From positions 186,001-250,000 of the forward strand of contig CAMPHF010000001.1 in the NCBI GenBank assembly GCA_946885915.1: DNA of 64,000 bases, in the 5' to 3' direction. The translations under genes and the position numbers were made by a program. The DNA comes from an uncultured Idiomarina sp. (lineage in GTDB: Bacteria > Pseudomonadota > Gammaproteobacteria > Enterobacterales > Alteromonadaceae). The notes beneath the pieces are model-generated. The model worked only from the letters and a program-made list of their open reading frames with translations. It did no database searches and had not been told where the DNA came from. Below are positions 19,152 to 27,125 of the stretch, piece after piece; positions within the stretch are counted from its first letter, which is position 1, and the number at the start of each line of letters is the position of its first letter.

Positions 19152-20309
19152 TTAGCTCTCATCAGTGCTGCCATCCGGATTGCTGTCGGCATCTAATAAT
19201 TGGTATTTTTTGAGATAACCACGGAGTTGATGATAGGTCAAGCCGAGTAGTTCAGCGGTACGCTTTTGATTAAATTGTGCGTGTTTGAGTGCTTGTTGCA
19301 GGATCGTAATTTCGAACTGGGCGCTAAGCTCCTTGAATTCAATCGGTGCGTGCAACGACGGCAGCGGGAATTGTGGTGTCTGAGTTGCTTTGCCATTGGC
19401 AACCGGTTGCTGATTGATTGGTTTGACGGACTCAGCGAACTGCGGTTCAGCGCCGTCAGGGTCATGGCCGTTGGTATGCACAGCCACAGGCTTTGCGGAT
19501 AAACGTTGGGGACTAATACTTGGCCGGTAAGGGCTAGTAAATGGGTCGAGAACAATGTCATTGACGGGTACATGACCGGAAGCCACCCGGTATACACTGC
19601 GCTCTACGACGTTTTTTAACTCCCTAATATTGCCGGGCCAATGATAATCGAGCAAAGTCCGTTTTGCTTTTTCGGTGAACCCACTAAATAGTTCGAATTC
19701 GAGTTCGCGGGCCATATTAATGGCAAACTCCTCGGCCAGTAGCAATATGTCTTCACGCCGCTCCCGCAGTGGGGGCAGGGTGATGACATCAAAGGCCAAA
19801 CGGTCGAGTAAGTCGGCACGAAACTCGCCGCGCTCAGCTAAGGTTGGCAAATCTTCGTTAGTAGCTGCCACTAGCCGCGTATTGACCTTAATAGTTCGCG
19901 CCCCACCAACGCGTTCAAATTCGCCGTATTCAATCACCCGCAATAGTTTTTCCTGGACCAAAGCCGAGGTATTGGCTAACTCGTCGAGGAATAAGCTGCC
20001 TTGGTCAGCGCGCTCGAAACGCCCTTCGTGTTTTTTTGCTGCGCCGGTAAAGGCACCAGCCTCATGGCCAAATAGTTCGCTTTCGAGCAGGTTTTCATTC
20101 AAGGCGGCGCAGTTGAGGGTGACATAGGTTTGCTGCCAACGACTTGAAAGATAGTGTAAGCGCGCCGCTATGAGTTCTTTACCGGTACCGCGTTCGCCAA
20201 TAATAAGCACTGGTTTATCGAGCGGTGCCACTTGTGAAACTTGCTCGAGTACCGCTAAAAAGCTATTCGATTGGCCGATGAGATTGTCAGTTTGGCGGAA
20301 ACGGGTCAT
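19152..20309 (-). CDS. pspF: psp operon transcriptional activator PspF (sigma-54 dependent)
   Basis: PspF is a bacterial enhancer-binding AAA+ protein that activates the psp promoter with sigma-54 and is held inactive by PspA. It has no N-terminal receiver domain. Walker A GERGTGKE lies at 38-45, the sigma-54-contact loop GAFTGA at 85-90, Walker B SLFLDEL at 105-111, and the R-finger region GEFRADLLDRL follows. The C-terminal Fis-type helix-turn-helix is AELLGLTYHQLRGYLKKYQ. At 385 residues it is about 50 longer than the E. coli protein, because of a low-complexity linker (about 265-320). It diverges from pspA across a 250-base region. Confidence 0.95.
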   Translation of the reverse strand: MTRFRQTDNLIGQSNSFLAVLEQVSQVAPLDKPVLIIGERGTGKELIAARLHYLSSRWQQTYVTLNCAALNENLLESELFGHEAGAFTGAAKKHEGRFERADQGSLFLDELANTSALVQEKLLRVIEYGEFERVGGARTIKVNTRLVAATNEDLPTLAERGEFRADLLDRLAFDVITLPPLRERREDILLLAEEFAINMARELEFELFSGFTEKAKRTLLDYHWPGNIRELKNVVERSVYRVASGHVPVNDIVLDPFTSPYRPSISPQRLSAKPVAVHTNGHDPDGAEPQFAESVKPINQQPVANGKATQTPQFPLPSLHAPIEFKELSAQFEITILQQALKHAQFNQKRTAELLGLTYHQLRGYLKKYQLLDADSNPDGSTDES

Positions 20310-20342
20310 GTTTAGCTCATTTTTTTAATTATTGGTATTTTT

Positions 20343-20357
20343 GACTAATAGTTAGTC
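20343..20357. promoter_or_regulatory. palindrome, possible PspF enhancer site
   Basis: GACTAATAGTTAGTC is a perfect 6-bp inverted repeat around TAG. It lies about 90 bases upstream of the best -24/-12 candidate and just in front of pspF, where PspF upstream activating sequences lie in E. coli. The role is inferred from position and symmetry only. Confidence 0.4.
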
Positions 20358-20442
20358 TATTTCATTAAGCGTAAACAGCAAGTTAAACTTCTAATTAATT
20401 AGTAAATACTTTAAAAACAATAGCTTGAAATTATTTTTTGAG

Positions 20443-20459
20443 TTGGCCTGATTCCTGAA
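20443..20459 (+). promoter_or_regulatory. possible sigma-54 promoter of pspA
   Basis: TTGGCCTGATTCCTGAA resembles the -24/-12 consensus TTGGCACG-N4-TTGCA: the -24 GG is kept, but the -12 GC is GA. It is about 100 bases before the pspA start. It is the best candidate I could find but has a poor -12 half, so it is uncertain. The rest of the 250-base region is AT-rich without other clear sites. Confidence 0.35.
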
Positions 20460-20559
20460 TAGTTTTGGCATAGCTGACCAAGATTCTTGGCGTGGATACC
20501 AACTGCGGTATGTTCGCCGATACAATTCACCCAAATCGGGTTTTTGAGAGGAAGTAATT

Positions 20560-21219
20560 ATGGGTATTTTTTCACGTTTCAGCGATATCGTAAATTCGAA
20601 TATCAATGCATTGTTGGATAAGGCGGAAGACCCAGAAAAAATGGTTCGTCTGATCATCCAAGAAATGGAAGATACATTAGTAGAGGTTCGTTCAACCTCA
20701 GCCCGCCTGCTCGCTGAGAAAAAAGACCTCGCACGTCAGGTCGAACGCCTCAACACCGAAGCAACGGATTGGCAAAGTAAAGCGGAACTTGCGCTTAGTA
20801 AAGACCGCGAAGATTTAGCTCGCTCTGCGCTGGCTGAGAAGAAAAAGGCGGTTGAGCACGTGGCTCAGTTGGAAAGCGAAATCGCTAAAGTGGATGAGCA
20901 TTTACAGCGCTTAACTGACGAAATTGGTCAATTACAAGAGAAGCTAGCCGATGCCAAAGCACGGCAGAAATCAATCTTGATGCGTCAGCGTGCTGCGAGT
21001 ACGCGTTTAGAAGTGAAAAAGCGCATCGATAGCAGCAAAATTGATGATGCGATGTATCGCTTTGAACGCTACGAATCACGTATTGACGACATTGAAGCGC
21101 AGGTAGATGCTTATGACCTAGGCAAACGTACCTTACGTGATGAATTTGCTGAGCTTGAGAGTTCAGAGCAGATTGAAGACGAGTTGGCTGCATTAAAAGC
21201 GAAGGTAAAGCAGAAGTAA
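20560..21219 (+). CDS. pspA: phage shock protein A
   Basis: PspA is a peripheral inner-membrane ESCRT-III-like protein that inhibits PspF and protects membrane integrity and proton-motive force. The 219-residue protein is an almost uninterrupted coiled coil. It starts with the amphipathic helix MGIFSRFSDIVNSNINALLDKAEDPEKMVR, followed by long heptad-like stretches. An AGAGGAAG ribosome site precedes the ATG. It heads pspABC-ycjXF, facing pspF. Confidence 0.96.
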   Translation: MGIFSRFSDIVNSNINALLDKAEDPEKMVRLIIQEMEDTLVEVRSTSARLLAEKKDLARQVERLNTEATDWQSKAELALSKDREDLARSALAEKKKAVEHVAQLESEIAKVDEHLQRLTDEIGQLQEKLADAKARQKSILMRQRAASTRLEVKKRIDSSKIDDAMYRFERYESRIDDIEAQVDAYDLGKRTLRDEFAELESSEQIEDELAALKAKVKQK

Positions 21220-21231
21220 ATTCTGCTTTTT
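21207..21231 (+). terminator. hairpin at the pspA stop, possible attenuator
   Basis: AAAGCAGAA (21207-21215) pairs with TTCTGCTTT (21221-21229) around a 5-base loop containing the pspA stop codon, followed by two more Ts. It could partly terminate transcription or stabilise the pspA message, raising pspA over pspB and pspC. Confidence 0.6.
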
Positions 21232-21276
21232 CACCGCCCACTCATGGTTACTCATTGTTAAACAGGAAGTTGAGAA

Positions 21277-21519
21277 ATGGACGTAGATGCAATTGTCGGA
21301 ATTTTGGTAACGCCACTTATATTGTTCATGATTTTTGTGGCGCCGATCTGGGTTATCTTGCATTACCGCAGTAAGCGTAAAATCGGCCAAGGTTTGAGTG
21401 CCGAAGAAACAGCGGAACTACAAAACCTGGCCCAACAAGCGGAGAAAATGCGGGAACGGATCCTTTCTTTGGAATCTATTCTGGATGCAGAATCACCACA
21501 ATGGCGGAACAAAGTATGA
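21277..21519 (+). CDS. pspB: phage shock protein B
   Basis: PspB is a small inner-membrane protein that, with PspC, senses envelope stress and relieves PspA inhibition of PspF. The 80-residue product has one N-terminal membrane span (IVGILVTPLILFMIFVAPIW) and a cytoplasmic helix with heptad character (ETAELQNLAQQAEKMRERILSLESIL), matching the family. The ATG follows a GGAAG ribosome site. Confidence 0.93.
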   Translation: MDVDAIVGILVTPLILFMIFVAPIWVILHYRSKRKIGQGLSAEETAELQNLAQQAEKMRERILSLESILDAESPQWRNKV

Positions 21520-21917
21520 ACGCTTCAACGGAAACCAAACGCAAGTTATATCGCAATAAAGCGCAGGGCAAGGTAGCCGGCGTTTGTGCAGGGCTCGCCG
21601 ACTACCTGAAAATTGAAACTTGGGTGGTTCGGGTGGCGATGGTGACGGGCCTAGTGTTTTCAACTGGCTTCTTCTTTATCGTTTACATTGCGGCTTGGTT
21701 GATTTTAGATGAGGACCCAGCTGCAAAGAGCGCCAGCGGTGGCTTACATCATCCGATTGAGGTGAAAACCAAGATTTATCAAGCGGGCCAGCCACCGCGC
21801 CAAGCCTTTAGCGAAATTCGCGCTGAATTTAATCAGCTAGAAGGGCAACTACAGCAAATGGAGCGCTATGTGACTTCTACTGAATTCCAATTAAATCGCG
21901 AGATTAGTCGGCTGTAG
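21516..21917 (+). CDS. pspC: phage shock protein C
   Basis: PspC works with PspB as the membrane sensor of the Psp response. It contains the PspC domain: KVAGVCAGLADYLKIETWVVRV, then a transmembrane segment GFFFIVYIAAWLIL. A C-terminal helix carries the family motif MERYVTSTEFQLNREI. I start it at ATG 21516, which overlaps the pspB stop as ATGA; ATG 21501 would add five residues. An 8-bp hairpin (21909-21927) lies at its stop codon. Confidence 0.92.
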   Translation: MNASTETKRKLYRNKAQGKVAGVCAGLADYLKIETWVVRVAMVTGLVFSTGFFFIVYIAAWLILDEDPAAKSASGGLHHPIEVKTKIYQAGQPPRQAFSEIRAEFNQLEGQLQQMERYVTSTEFQLNREISRL

Positions 21918-21927
21918 TTTACAGCCG
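21909..21927 (+). other. hairpin at the pspC stop codon
   Basis: CGGCTGTA (21909-21916) and TACAGCCG (21920-21927) form a perfect 8-bp stem with a 3-base loop over the pspC stop. No T-run follows, so it is more likely a message-processing or stabilising element than a full terminator. The ycjX start lies about 20 bases further on. Confidence 0.45.
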
Positions 21928-21947
21928 ACGCTTGCATTCAGTTGCCG

Positions 21948-23402
21948 ATGTCATCTTCTTTTCGTAAACGCCTTCAGCGTGCTACGCACAGCTTAGCCAA
22001 CCACAGCCGCGACGCGGTCGATAAAGGCCTAGATCGGCATGTGAATATTGCCGTGACTGGCTTGAGTGGTGCCGGTAAAACGGCTTTTATCACAGGTGTG
22101 TTAGAACAATTACAACAGCCAACAGCGCAGCGCTTGGCATTTTTCCGGGCGGCGCGCGAGGGTCGTTTAAGAGGTGCTCGGTTAGCCGCACAGCCGCGGC
22201 AAACCGTGGCACGTTTTGCCTATGAGCGCGGGTATCAGTGCATCACCGCCGAAACTGACGCCAGTTGGCCACCCTCTACGACTAATTTCAGCGAAATTCG
22301 CAGTGTGTTGCGAGTTGCAAGGGGCAATAGCTGGCGTGACAAACTGCGGCAACAACTGCCGTTACAACGCGATTACAGCGAACTCACCATCGATATTGCC
22401 GATTATCCCGGTGAGTGGTTGCTTGATTTACCCTTGCTTGGATTAAGTTTTGAACAATGGTCGGCGCAGCAACGCGAGCGTCTGCAACAAACTGCTTGGG
22501 CCGCGCAACTCTCCCCATTTATGGATGTGTTGCTGGCCGAGCTTAACGCCCTTGAAACGACTGCAGAGCTGAGCGAAGCGGCGTTAGAGTTAATCACGAC
22601 GCGGTTGGCGCAGGCCTATGCGCAAAACTTGCAACAGGCCCGGCTGCAGGGGTTTAGTTGGCTGCAACCGGGACGCGCATTATTACCGGGTGATTTAGCC
22701 GATGCCCCGGTGGTGACATGGTTTCCCTGGTTAGTTGCCCAACCACCAGCGGGGACTGCGCAACAGGCGCTTTGGGCGCTCCTCGAAAAGCGCTATCAGG
22801 CTTATCGCGAGCAAGTAGTAAAACCCTTTTTTGCTCGGCAAGTAGCGCGCTGCAACCGACAGGTGCTGTTAATTGATGTGCTAGGCGCACTGCGCGCCGG
22901 TAAACCACAATTAGACGATTTGCAGCAATGCTTGCAGCAATTATTGCCGAGTTTCGATTATGGCCGGAATTCCTGGTGGCGGCGGTTGTGGAAACCACGC
23001 ATTGAGCGCGTCAGTGTGGTGGCAACCAAAGCCGACACTTTGTTACCAGAGCAACACCCGCAGTTACAGCGGTTATTGCAAGAGTTGGTGCAGCCTATTA
23101 CGCAACAGTTAGCGTACGAGGGTATTGCGGTGCAAACCGAAGTGGTAGCCGCAGTGCAAGCCACGGTGGTTGGCGCCGATAGCGTGCTCGGTAGAGTAGC
23201 CTGTGCAGCAACCGGCAGCCGGTGGTTAAACGTGCGTCCACCAGCCTTACCTGAACGCATACAACAGTTTAGTGCAGCGCTACAATATACAGATTTTCTG
23301 CCACTTGGCAGCAGCGGTGAATATGGCTATGCACTAGATGCGGCATTACCCCACATTCGGTTGGATAAAGTGCTGCAATTTTTACTCGATGATTTGCTGT
23401 AA
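21948..23402 (+). CDS. ycjX: YcjX family P-loop GTPase-like protein
   Basis: YcjX is a DUF463 P-loop protein co-expressed with the Psp system in E. coli. The 484-residue product has Walker A GLSGAGKT (38-45), then SEIRSVLRVARG and DIADYPGEWLLDLPLL, a DxxG-like motif followed by a signature unique to the family. It also has a late VATKAD motif and ends PHIRLDKVLQFLLDDLL. ATG 21948 is chosen; TTG 21942 would add two residues. No strong ribosome site is visible. The biochemical function is still unclear, although GTPase activity has been proposed. Confidence 0.92.
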   Translation: MSSSFRKRLQRATHSLANHSRDAVDKGLDRHVNIAVTGLSGAGKTAFITGVLEQLQQPTAQRLAFFRAAREGRLRGARLAAQPRQTVARFAYERGYQCITAETDASWPPSTTNFSEIRSVLRVARGNSWRDKLRQQLPLQRDYSELTIDIADYPGEWLLDLPLLGLSFEQWSAQQRERLQQTAWAAQLSPFMDVLLAELNALETTAELSEAALELITTRLAQAYAQNLQQARLQGFSWLQPGRALLPGDLADAPVVTWFPWLVAQPPAGTAQQALWALLEKRYQAYREQVVKPFFARQVARCNRQVLLIDVLGALRAGKPQLDDLQQCLQQLLPSFDYGRNSWWRRLWKPRIERVSVVATKADTLLPEQHPQLQRLLQELVQPITQQLAYEGIAVQTEVVAAVQATVVGADSVLGRVACAATGSRWLNVRPPALPERIQQFSAALQYTDFLPLGSSGEYGYALDAALPHIRLDKVLQFLLDDLL

Positions 23403-23405
23403 CTG

Positions 23406-23483
23406 ATGCCGATGAGCGCCCGCGACCTGATGCTTAAATCGCTCTCGCAATGGGCGCAGTATTCGCGCACGAACGCACAATGA
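23406..23483 (+). CDS. possible 25-residue peptide between ycjX and ycjF
   Basis: An ATG 3 bases after the ycjX stop opens a 25-codon frame (MPMSARDLMLKSLSQWAQYS then RTNAQ). It ends in a TGA that overlaps the GAGG ribosome site of ycjF. There is no ribosome site of its own, so translation would need coupling to ycjX. It may merely carry ribosomes to ycjF or may be fortuitous. I recognise no family. Confidence 0.25.
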   Translation: MPMSARDLMLKSLSQWAQYSRTNAQ

Positions 23484-23490
23484 GGTGGTG

Positions 23491-24447
23491 ATGAAACCTG
23501 AACTAGACGAACAGCCATTAGCTGCGTTTAAACCACGCCAAACCATGCCAGCGCCCGTTGATGAAGTGGTGGCGGATGCTGACATCGACCCGCCGCGCCG
23601 CAGCTGGCGCTTTTTGAAGCTGGTGCTCGGCTGTTTAGCGATTGCCCTCAGCGTAGAGGCCGGTCTTAGCATTTATGCCGCGTGGCAAGCAAGTTGGTGG
23701 CAAGGCCTCTTGTGGAGCATTGGCTTGGGCGGGGTGGTGCTGTTTGCGGTGGCGATACTGGTGCGTGAGTGGTGGCTATTACGTGGTTTGCGGCGGCGAG
23801 AAGTGCAACAACGGCAACTTGCCCAAAGTCCGCAGCAATTTGATGCGGACCAGCTCCTTGCCCAGTTACAGCGCGACGATCTGAGTGCGCTCTGGTATCA
23901 GCAACGACAACACTATCAGCATTTGCAGCCCGTGGAGCAGCTGCAACGCTTTGAAGAGGATGTGTTGGGCGTGGTTGATCAGCAAGTACAGCGCTTGATT
24001 TTCAGCCAAGCCGGAACCACCGCATTGTTGGTGGCGGCAAGCCCCAATGCCATTTTAGATATGGTGGTGGTGCTGTGGCGAAGCCAACGTCTACTCAGCC
24101 AAATTGCCAAGGTTTATGGCATTAAATTGGGTTATATGAGTCGGATTAGAATGTGGCAACAGGTGTTCCGCGCCATGCTCTTTGCTGGCGTGACAGAGCT
24201 TGCTGCCGATGTTGGCACCAGTGCATTAGGCGCGGAGTTAGCGGGTAAGCTGTCGGCTCGGGCCGGTCAGGGTTTGGCGCTCGGCTTGTTGAGTGCGCGG
24301 ATTGGTGTACAGGCGCAGCGCCAATGTCGCCCTTTACCATTCAAGCATATACCCGCGCCGAGTGTGTGGCAGTTGAAGCGCCAGCTTGGTGAGCAATTGT
24401 TACGCCAACTTACGCGCGCGAAGACCACGACAAAAGTGGAAAAATAA
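23491..24447 (+). CDS. ycjF: YcjF family (DUF697) inner-membrane protein
   Basis: YcjF-like proteins accompany YcjX and the Psp genes. The 318-residue product has an N-terminal cytoplasmic stretch, two adjacent transmembrane helices (LVLGCLAIALSVEAGLSIYA and LLWSIGLGGVVLFAVAILV), and a DUF697 C-terminal half with hydrophobic segments (TALLVAASPNAILDMVVVLW). The start ATG 23491 is preceded by GAGGT five bases upstream. Upstream GTG codons at 23485 and 23488 overlap that site and are less likely. It is the last gene of the psp operon. Function unknown beyond the association. Confidence 0.88.
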   Translation: MKPELDEQPLAAFKPRQTMPAPVDEVVADADIDPPRRSWRFLKLVLGCLAIALSVEAGLSIYAAWQASWWQGLLWSIGLGGVVLFAVAILVREWWLLRGLRRREVQQRQLAQSPQQFDADQLLAQLQRDDLSALWYQQRQHYQHLQPVEQLQRFEEDVLGVVDQQVQRLIFSQAGTTALLVAASPNAILDMVVVLWRSQRLLSQIAKVYGIKLGYMSRIRMWQQVFRAMLFAGVTELAADVGTSALGAELAGKLSARAGQGLALGLLSARIGVQAQRQCRPLPFKHIPAPSVWQLKRQLGEQLLRQLTRAKTTTKVEK

Positions 24448-24472
24448 CCTTACAGCCCGTACAGGTCTGAGT

Positions 24473-24490
24473 TGTAAACCTTAGTTGCCT
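24473..24490 (+). promoter_or_regulatory. weak TyrR-box-like sequence upstream of megL
   Basis: TGTAAACCTTAGTTGCCT matches the TyrR box TGTAAA-N6-TTTACA in 9 of 12 positions. The left half is perfect and the essential G-N14-C pair is kept. It lies about 50 bases before the megL start. The right half is poor, so it would be a weak box. Confidence 0.35.
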
Positions 24491-24539
24491 TCTGATTCGT
24501 CGCCATGCAAGCTGATCCTAACAACAAAGGATAAGCTAC

Positions 24540-25802
24540 ATGCGTCATAATCATAAACATAACTCGCAGTGGCACCCGGCGACGCTCGCGATTCACGCGG
24601 GCAAGGGTGATGATCAACACGGGTCACTGGTGTCCCCATTGTACCAAACCGCAACCTTTGCGTTTGCGAATACCGAACAAGGCTCGCAACGCTTTGCTGG
24701 CGACGCTGAGGGCTACATTTATTCGCGTTTGGGTAACCCGACCATTACCGAACTGGAACAGCGGGTTGCAGCATTAGAGCAAACCGAGGCCGCGGCCGCC
24801 TGCGCAACGGGCATGGGTGCGGTATCCGCAGCCATGTTGGCGTTTTTGCGTCAGGGTGATCATGTGCTGGTTTCGGACGCTATCTATGGTTGTAGTTTTG
24901 CGTTATTCACCGAACTGTTTAGTCGCTTTGGGATTGCGGTTGATTTCGTCGATATGGCTGATCTGGCAGCAACCAAGGCTGCACTGCGTGATAACACCCG
25001 GTTGGTGTTTTTAGAAACACCGGCGAATCCGCATTTGAAAGTGGTCGATATTGCCGCGGTGAGTAAACTTGCGCATGAAATTGGCGCTCGGGTTGTGGTC
25101 GATAACACCTTTATGACGCCGCTGCTGCAACAACCCATTAAGCAAGGTGCAGACATTATTTTGCACAGTGCGACTAAATATTTGAATGGCCATGGCGATG
25201 TCGTGGCGGGCGTTATTTGTGGTACGGCTGATGATATTCAGTTGATTAAAATGACCACCTTAAAAGATATGGGGGCGACCATGAGCCCTCACGATGCTTG
25301 GCTTATATTACGCGGATTGAAAACCTTAGATGTGCGCATGGAACGGCATCAGCGCAACGCGGTGCAAGTAGCACAAATGCTGGCGCAACATCCACATGTG
25401 CGCCAAGTTTACTTTCCTGGCTTGGCTGATCATCCTGCGCAAGCATTGCTGGCGACAGCAGCCGGCGGTCAAGCAGGCACCGAGGCGCAAATGCAAGGGC
25501 CGGGTGCGGTGATTGCGTTCGAACTACAAGGTGACCTTGGCGCTGCACGGATGCTGCTGGATAGTTTAGAACTTATTACCATTGCGGTGAGTTTGGGAGA
25601 TGCGGAAACCTTGATCCAGCATCCAGCGTCTATGACCCATTCACCTTATACCCCGGAAGCGCGTGCCAAGGCGGGCATTAGCGATACCTTAGTGCGGATT
25701 TCGGTGGGCTTAGAAGCGGTCGAAGATATTATGGCCGATCTAGAACAAGGCTTGGCACGTAGCCAAGAACATCACGCAAAATTATTAGCGGCTGCGGGTT
25801 AA
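24540..25802 (+). CDS. megL: methionine gamma-lyase
   Basis: A pyridoxal-phosphate enzyme of the Cys/Met metabolism family. It is predicted to split L-methionine into methanethiol, 2-oxobutyrate and ammonia. The PLP lysine is Lys213 in HSATKYLNGHGD. Tyr116 and Cys118 in DAIYGCSF correspond to the Tyr and Cys that distinguish methionine gamma-lyases from cystathionine gamma-synthases and lyases. AAGGA lies before the ATG, and 420 residues is slightly longer than usual. It is 35 bases upstream of phhA on the same strand, apparently co-transcribed. Cystathionine gamma-lyase activity cannot be excluded. Confidence 0.85.
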   Translation: MRHNHKHNSQWHPATLAIHAGKGDDQHGSLVSPLYQTATFAFANTEQGSQRFAGDAEGYIYSRLGNPTITELEQRVAALEQTEAAAACATGMGAVSAAMLAFLRQGDHVLVSDAIYGCSFALFTELFSRFGIAVDFVDMADLAATKAALRDNTRLVFLETPANPHLKVVDIAAVSKLAHEIGARVVVDNTFMTPLLQQPIKQGADIILHSATKYLNGHGDVVAGVICGTADDIQLIKMTTLKDMGATMSPHDAWLILRGLKTLDVRMERHQRNAVQVAQMLAQHPHVRQVYFPGLADHPAQALLATAAGGQAGTEAQMQGPGAVIAFELQGDLGAARMLLDSLELITIAVSLGDAETLIQHPASMTHSPYTPEARAKAGISDTLVRISVGLEAVEDIMADLEQGLARSQEHHAKLLAAAG

Positions 25803-25837
25803 ATAGCCAGCCGCAACAGGGCAACAGGAGTACGAGT

Positions 25838-26641
25838 ATGGGTAAGCAGAGCAAGTACGTCTCCAGAATCCCCGATGCCAATGGCATCATCGATTGGAGC
25901 GACGAAGAAAACGCAGTATGGCACGACTTGGTCGAGCGCCAACTGAAGCATATTCCGGGCAAAGCCTGCGACGAGTATATGCACGGTTTAGAGTTGCTCA
26001 ATCTTCCGCAAGATCGCATCCCGCAGTTACATGAAATTAATGCTGTGTTGATGCGTGAAACAGGCTGGCAAGTTGCGCAAGTTCCTGCACTTATTCCATT
26101 CGATGAGTTTTTCCGACTGTTAGCGAACAAGCAATTTCCAGTTGCTACTTTTATTCGTACCCGAGAAGAATTCGACTATTTACAAGAGCCGGATATCTTT
26201 CACGAAATTTTCGGCCACTGTCCGTTATTGACTAATCCTGCCTTTGCTCATTTCACTCACAAGTACGGTGAGCTTGGCTTAGCGGCGAGCCCTAAAGAGC
26301 GAGTTTATTTAGCCCGCTTGTATTGGTTTACCGTTGAATTTGGCTTATTAAAAACGCCCAACGGCTTGCGGATCTACGGTGGTGGCATTTTATCCTCGCC
26401 GGGTGAAACAGAATATGCGGTAAATAGCGACAAGCCAGAGCGCTTGCCACTGAAGCCTGTCGATGCGCTGCGCACGCCTTATCGAATCGATATTATGCAG
26501 CCGTTGTACTACACCATTGAAAGTACCGATGAGTTATTCGAAATTGCCGACTTGGATATTATGGCTCTGGTGGAAGAAGCCATGGAACTTGGCTTGTTTG
26601 AGCCTAAGTTTCCGCCCAAGCCTAAAGTAGATGCTGCATAG
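25838..26641 (+). CDS. phhA: phenylalanine 4-monooxygenase
   Basis: PhhA hydroxylates phenylalanine to tyrosine using tetrahydropterin and oxygen, the first step of Phe breakdown. The 267-residue bacterial-type enzyme shows the iron ligands His122 and His127 in FHEIFGHCPLL and Glu167 in YWFTVEFGLL. It lacks the regulatory ACT domain of animal enzymes. AGGAG lies before the ATG. It is followed 59 bases later by phhB, which recycles its cofactor. Confidence 0.96.
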   Translation: MGKQSKYVSRIPDANGIIDWSDEENAVWHDLVERQLKHIPGKACDEYMHGLELLNLPQDRIPQLHEINAVLMRETGWQVAQVPALIPFDEFFRLLANKQFPVATFIRTREEFDYLQEPDIFHEIFGHCPLLTNPAFAHFTHKYGELGLAASPKERVYLARLYWFTVEFGLLKTPNGLRIYGGGILSSPGETEYAVNSDKPERLPLKPVDALRTPYRIDIMQPLYYTIESTDELFEIADLDIMALVEEAMELGLFEPKFPPKPKVDAA

Positions 26642-26700
26642 CTTATCGTTCGTAATGAATTGTATACCAACAACTTAAAATGCCAGATGTAGGAGTAACC

Positions 26701-27042
26701 ATGGCCCAATTAGATCAACAAAAATGCGAAGCTTGTAACGCTAACGCCCCCAAAGTAAGTGATGACGAGCTGAAAACGCTGATCCGTGAAATTCCGGATT
26801 GGGCAGCAGTGGTTCGTGACGGTGTGATGCAGCTGGAGCGTGAATTCAAATTCAAAAATTTCAAGCAAGCCCTAGCGTTCACTAATCGCGTCGGTGAAAT
26901 TGCAGAAGCTGAATTCCATCACCCAACCTTGGTAACTGAGTGGGGCAAAGTCACTGTCACTTGGTGGACACATGCGATTCACGGCTTGCATAAGAACGAC
27001 TTTATTATGGCCGCTCGGACTGACAAAGTTCTCGCTGACTGA
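26701..27042 (+). CDS. phhB: 4a-hydroxytetrahydrobiopterin (pterin carbinolamine) dehydratase
   Basis: PhhB dehydrates the carbinolamine pterin released by PhhA so that the cofactor can be reduced and reused. The 113-residue protein has the DCoH fold motif [25 protein letters not shown] with catalytic His73, His74 and His91. The ATG at 26701 has AGGAG five bases upstream; an in-frame start at 26680 lies before that ribosome site and is rejected. It forms an operon with phhA. Confidence 0.95.
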   Translation: MAQLDQQKCEACNANAPKVSDDELKTLIREIPDWAAVVRDGVMQLEREFKFKNFKQALAFTNRVGEIAEAEFHHPTLVTEWGKVTVTWWTHAIHGLHKNDFIMAARTDKVLAD

Positions 27043-27087
27043 GTCCTGATCCGTAAAATTTGCGACCAAAAGTCACACTTTAATGAC

Positions 27088-27123
27088 AAAAGCCGCGCCG
27101 GAGAGATCCGTTGCGGCTTTTTT
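27088..27123 (+). terminator. rho-independent terminator after phhB
   Basis: AAAAGCCGC (27088-27096) pairs with GCGGCTTTT (27113-27121). Inside it, CGGA and TCCG add a second stem closed by a GAGA tetraloop, and a T-run follows. It separates megL-phhA-phhB from tyrR. Confidence 0.9.
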
Positions 27124-27125
27124 CA

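Noticed and set aside
19675..20127. 150-codon open frame antisense to pspF
   Set aside because: It is composed mostly of Ser, Arg and Asn and mirrors the conserved AAA+ domain codons.
20461..20500. TTGGCATAGCTGACC and TTGGCGTGGATACC as sigma-54 promoters
   Set aside because: Neither has a G or C at the required -12 spacing; the element at 20443 is a better, though still imperfect, match.
24540..25802. Calling this gene cystathionine gamma-synthase (metB)
   Set aside because: The Cys118 next to the Tyr116 motif, and the catabolic surroundings, favour methionine gamma-lyase.
25729..26130. 133-codon antisense frame across the megL-phhA junction
   Set aside because: It spans two unrelated real genes on the other strand and has no recognisable domain.
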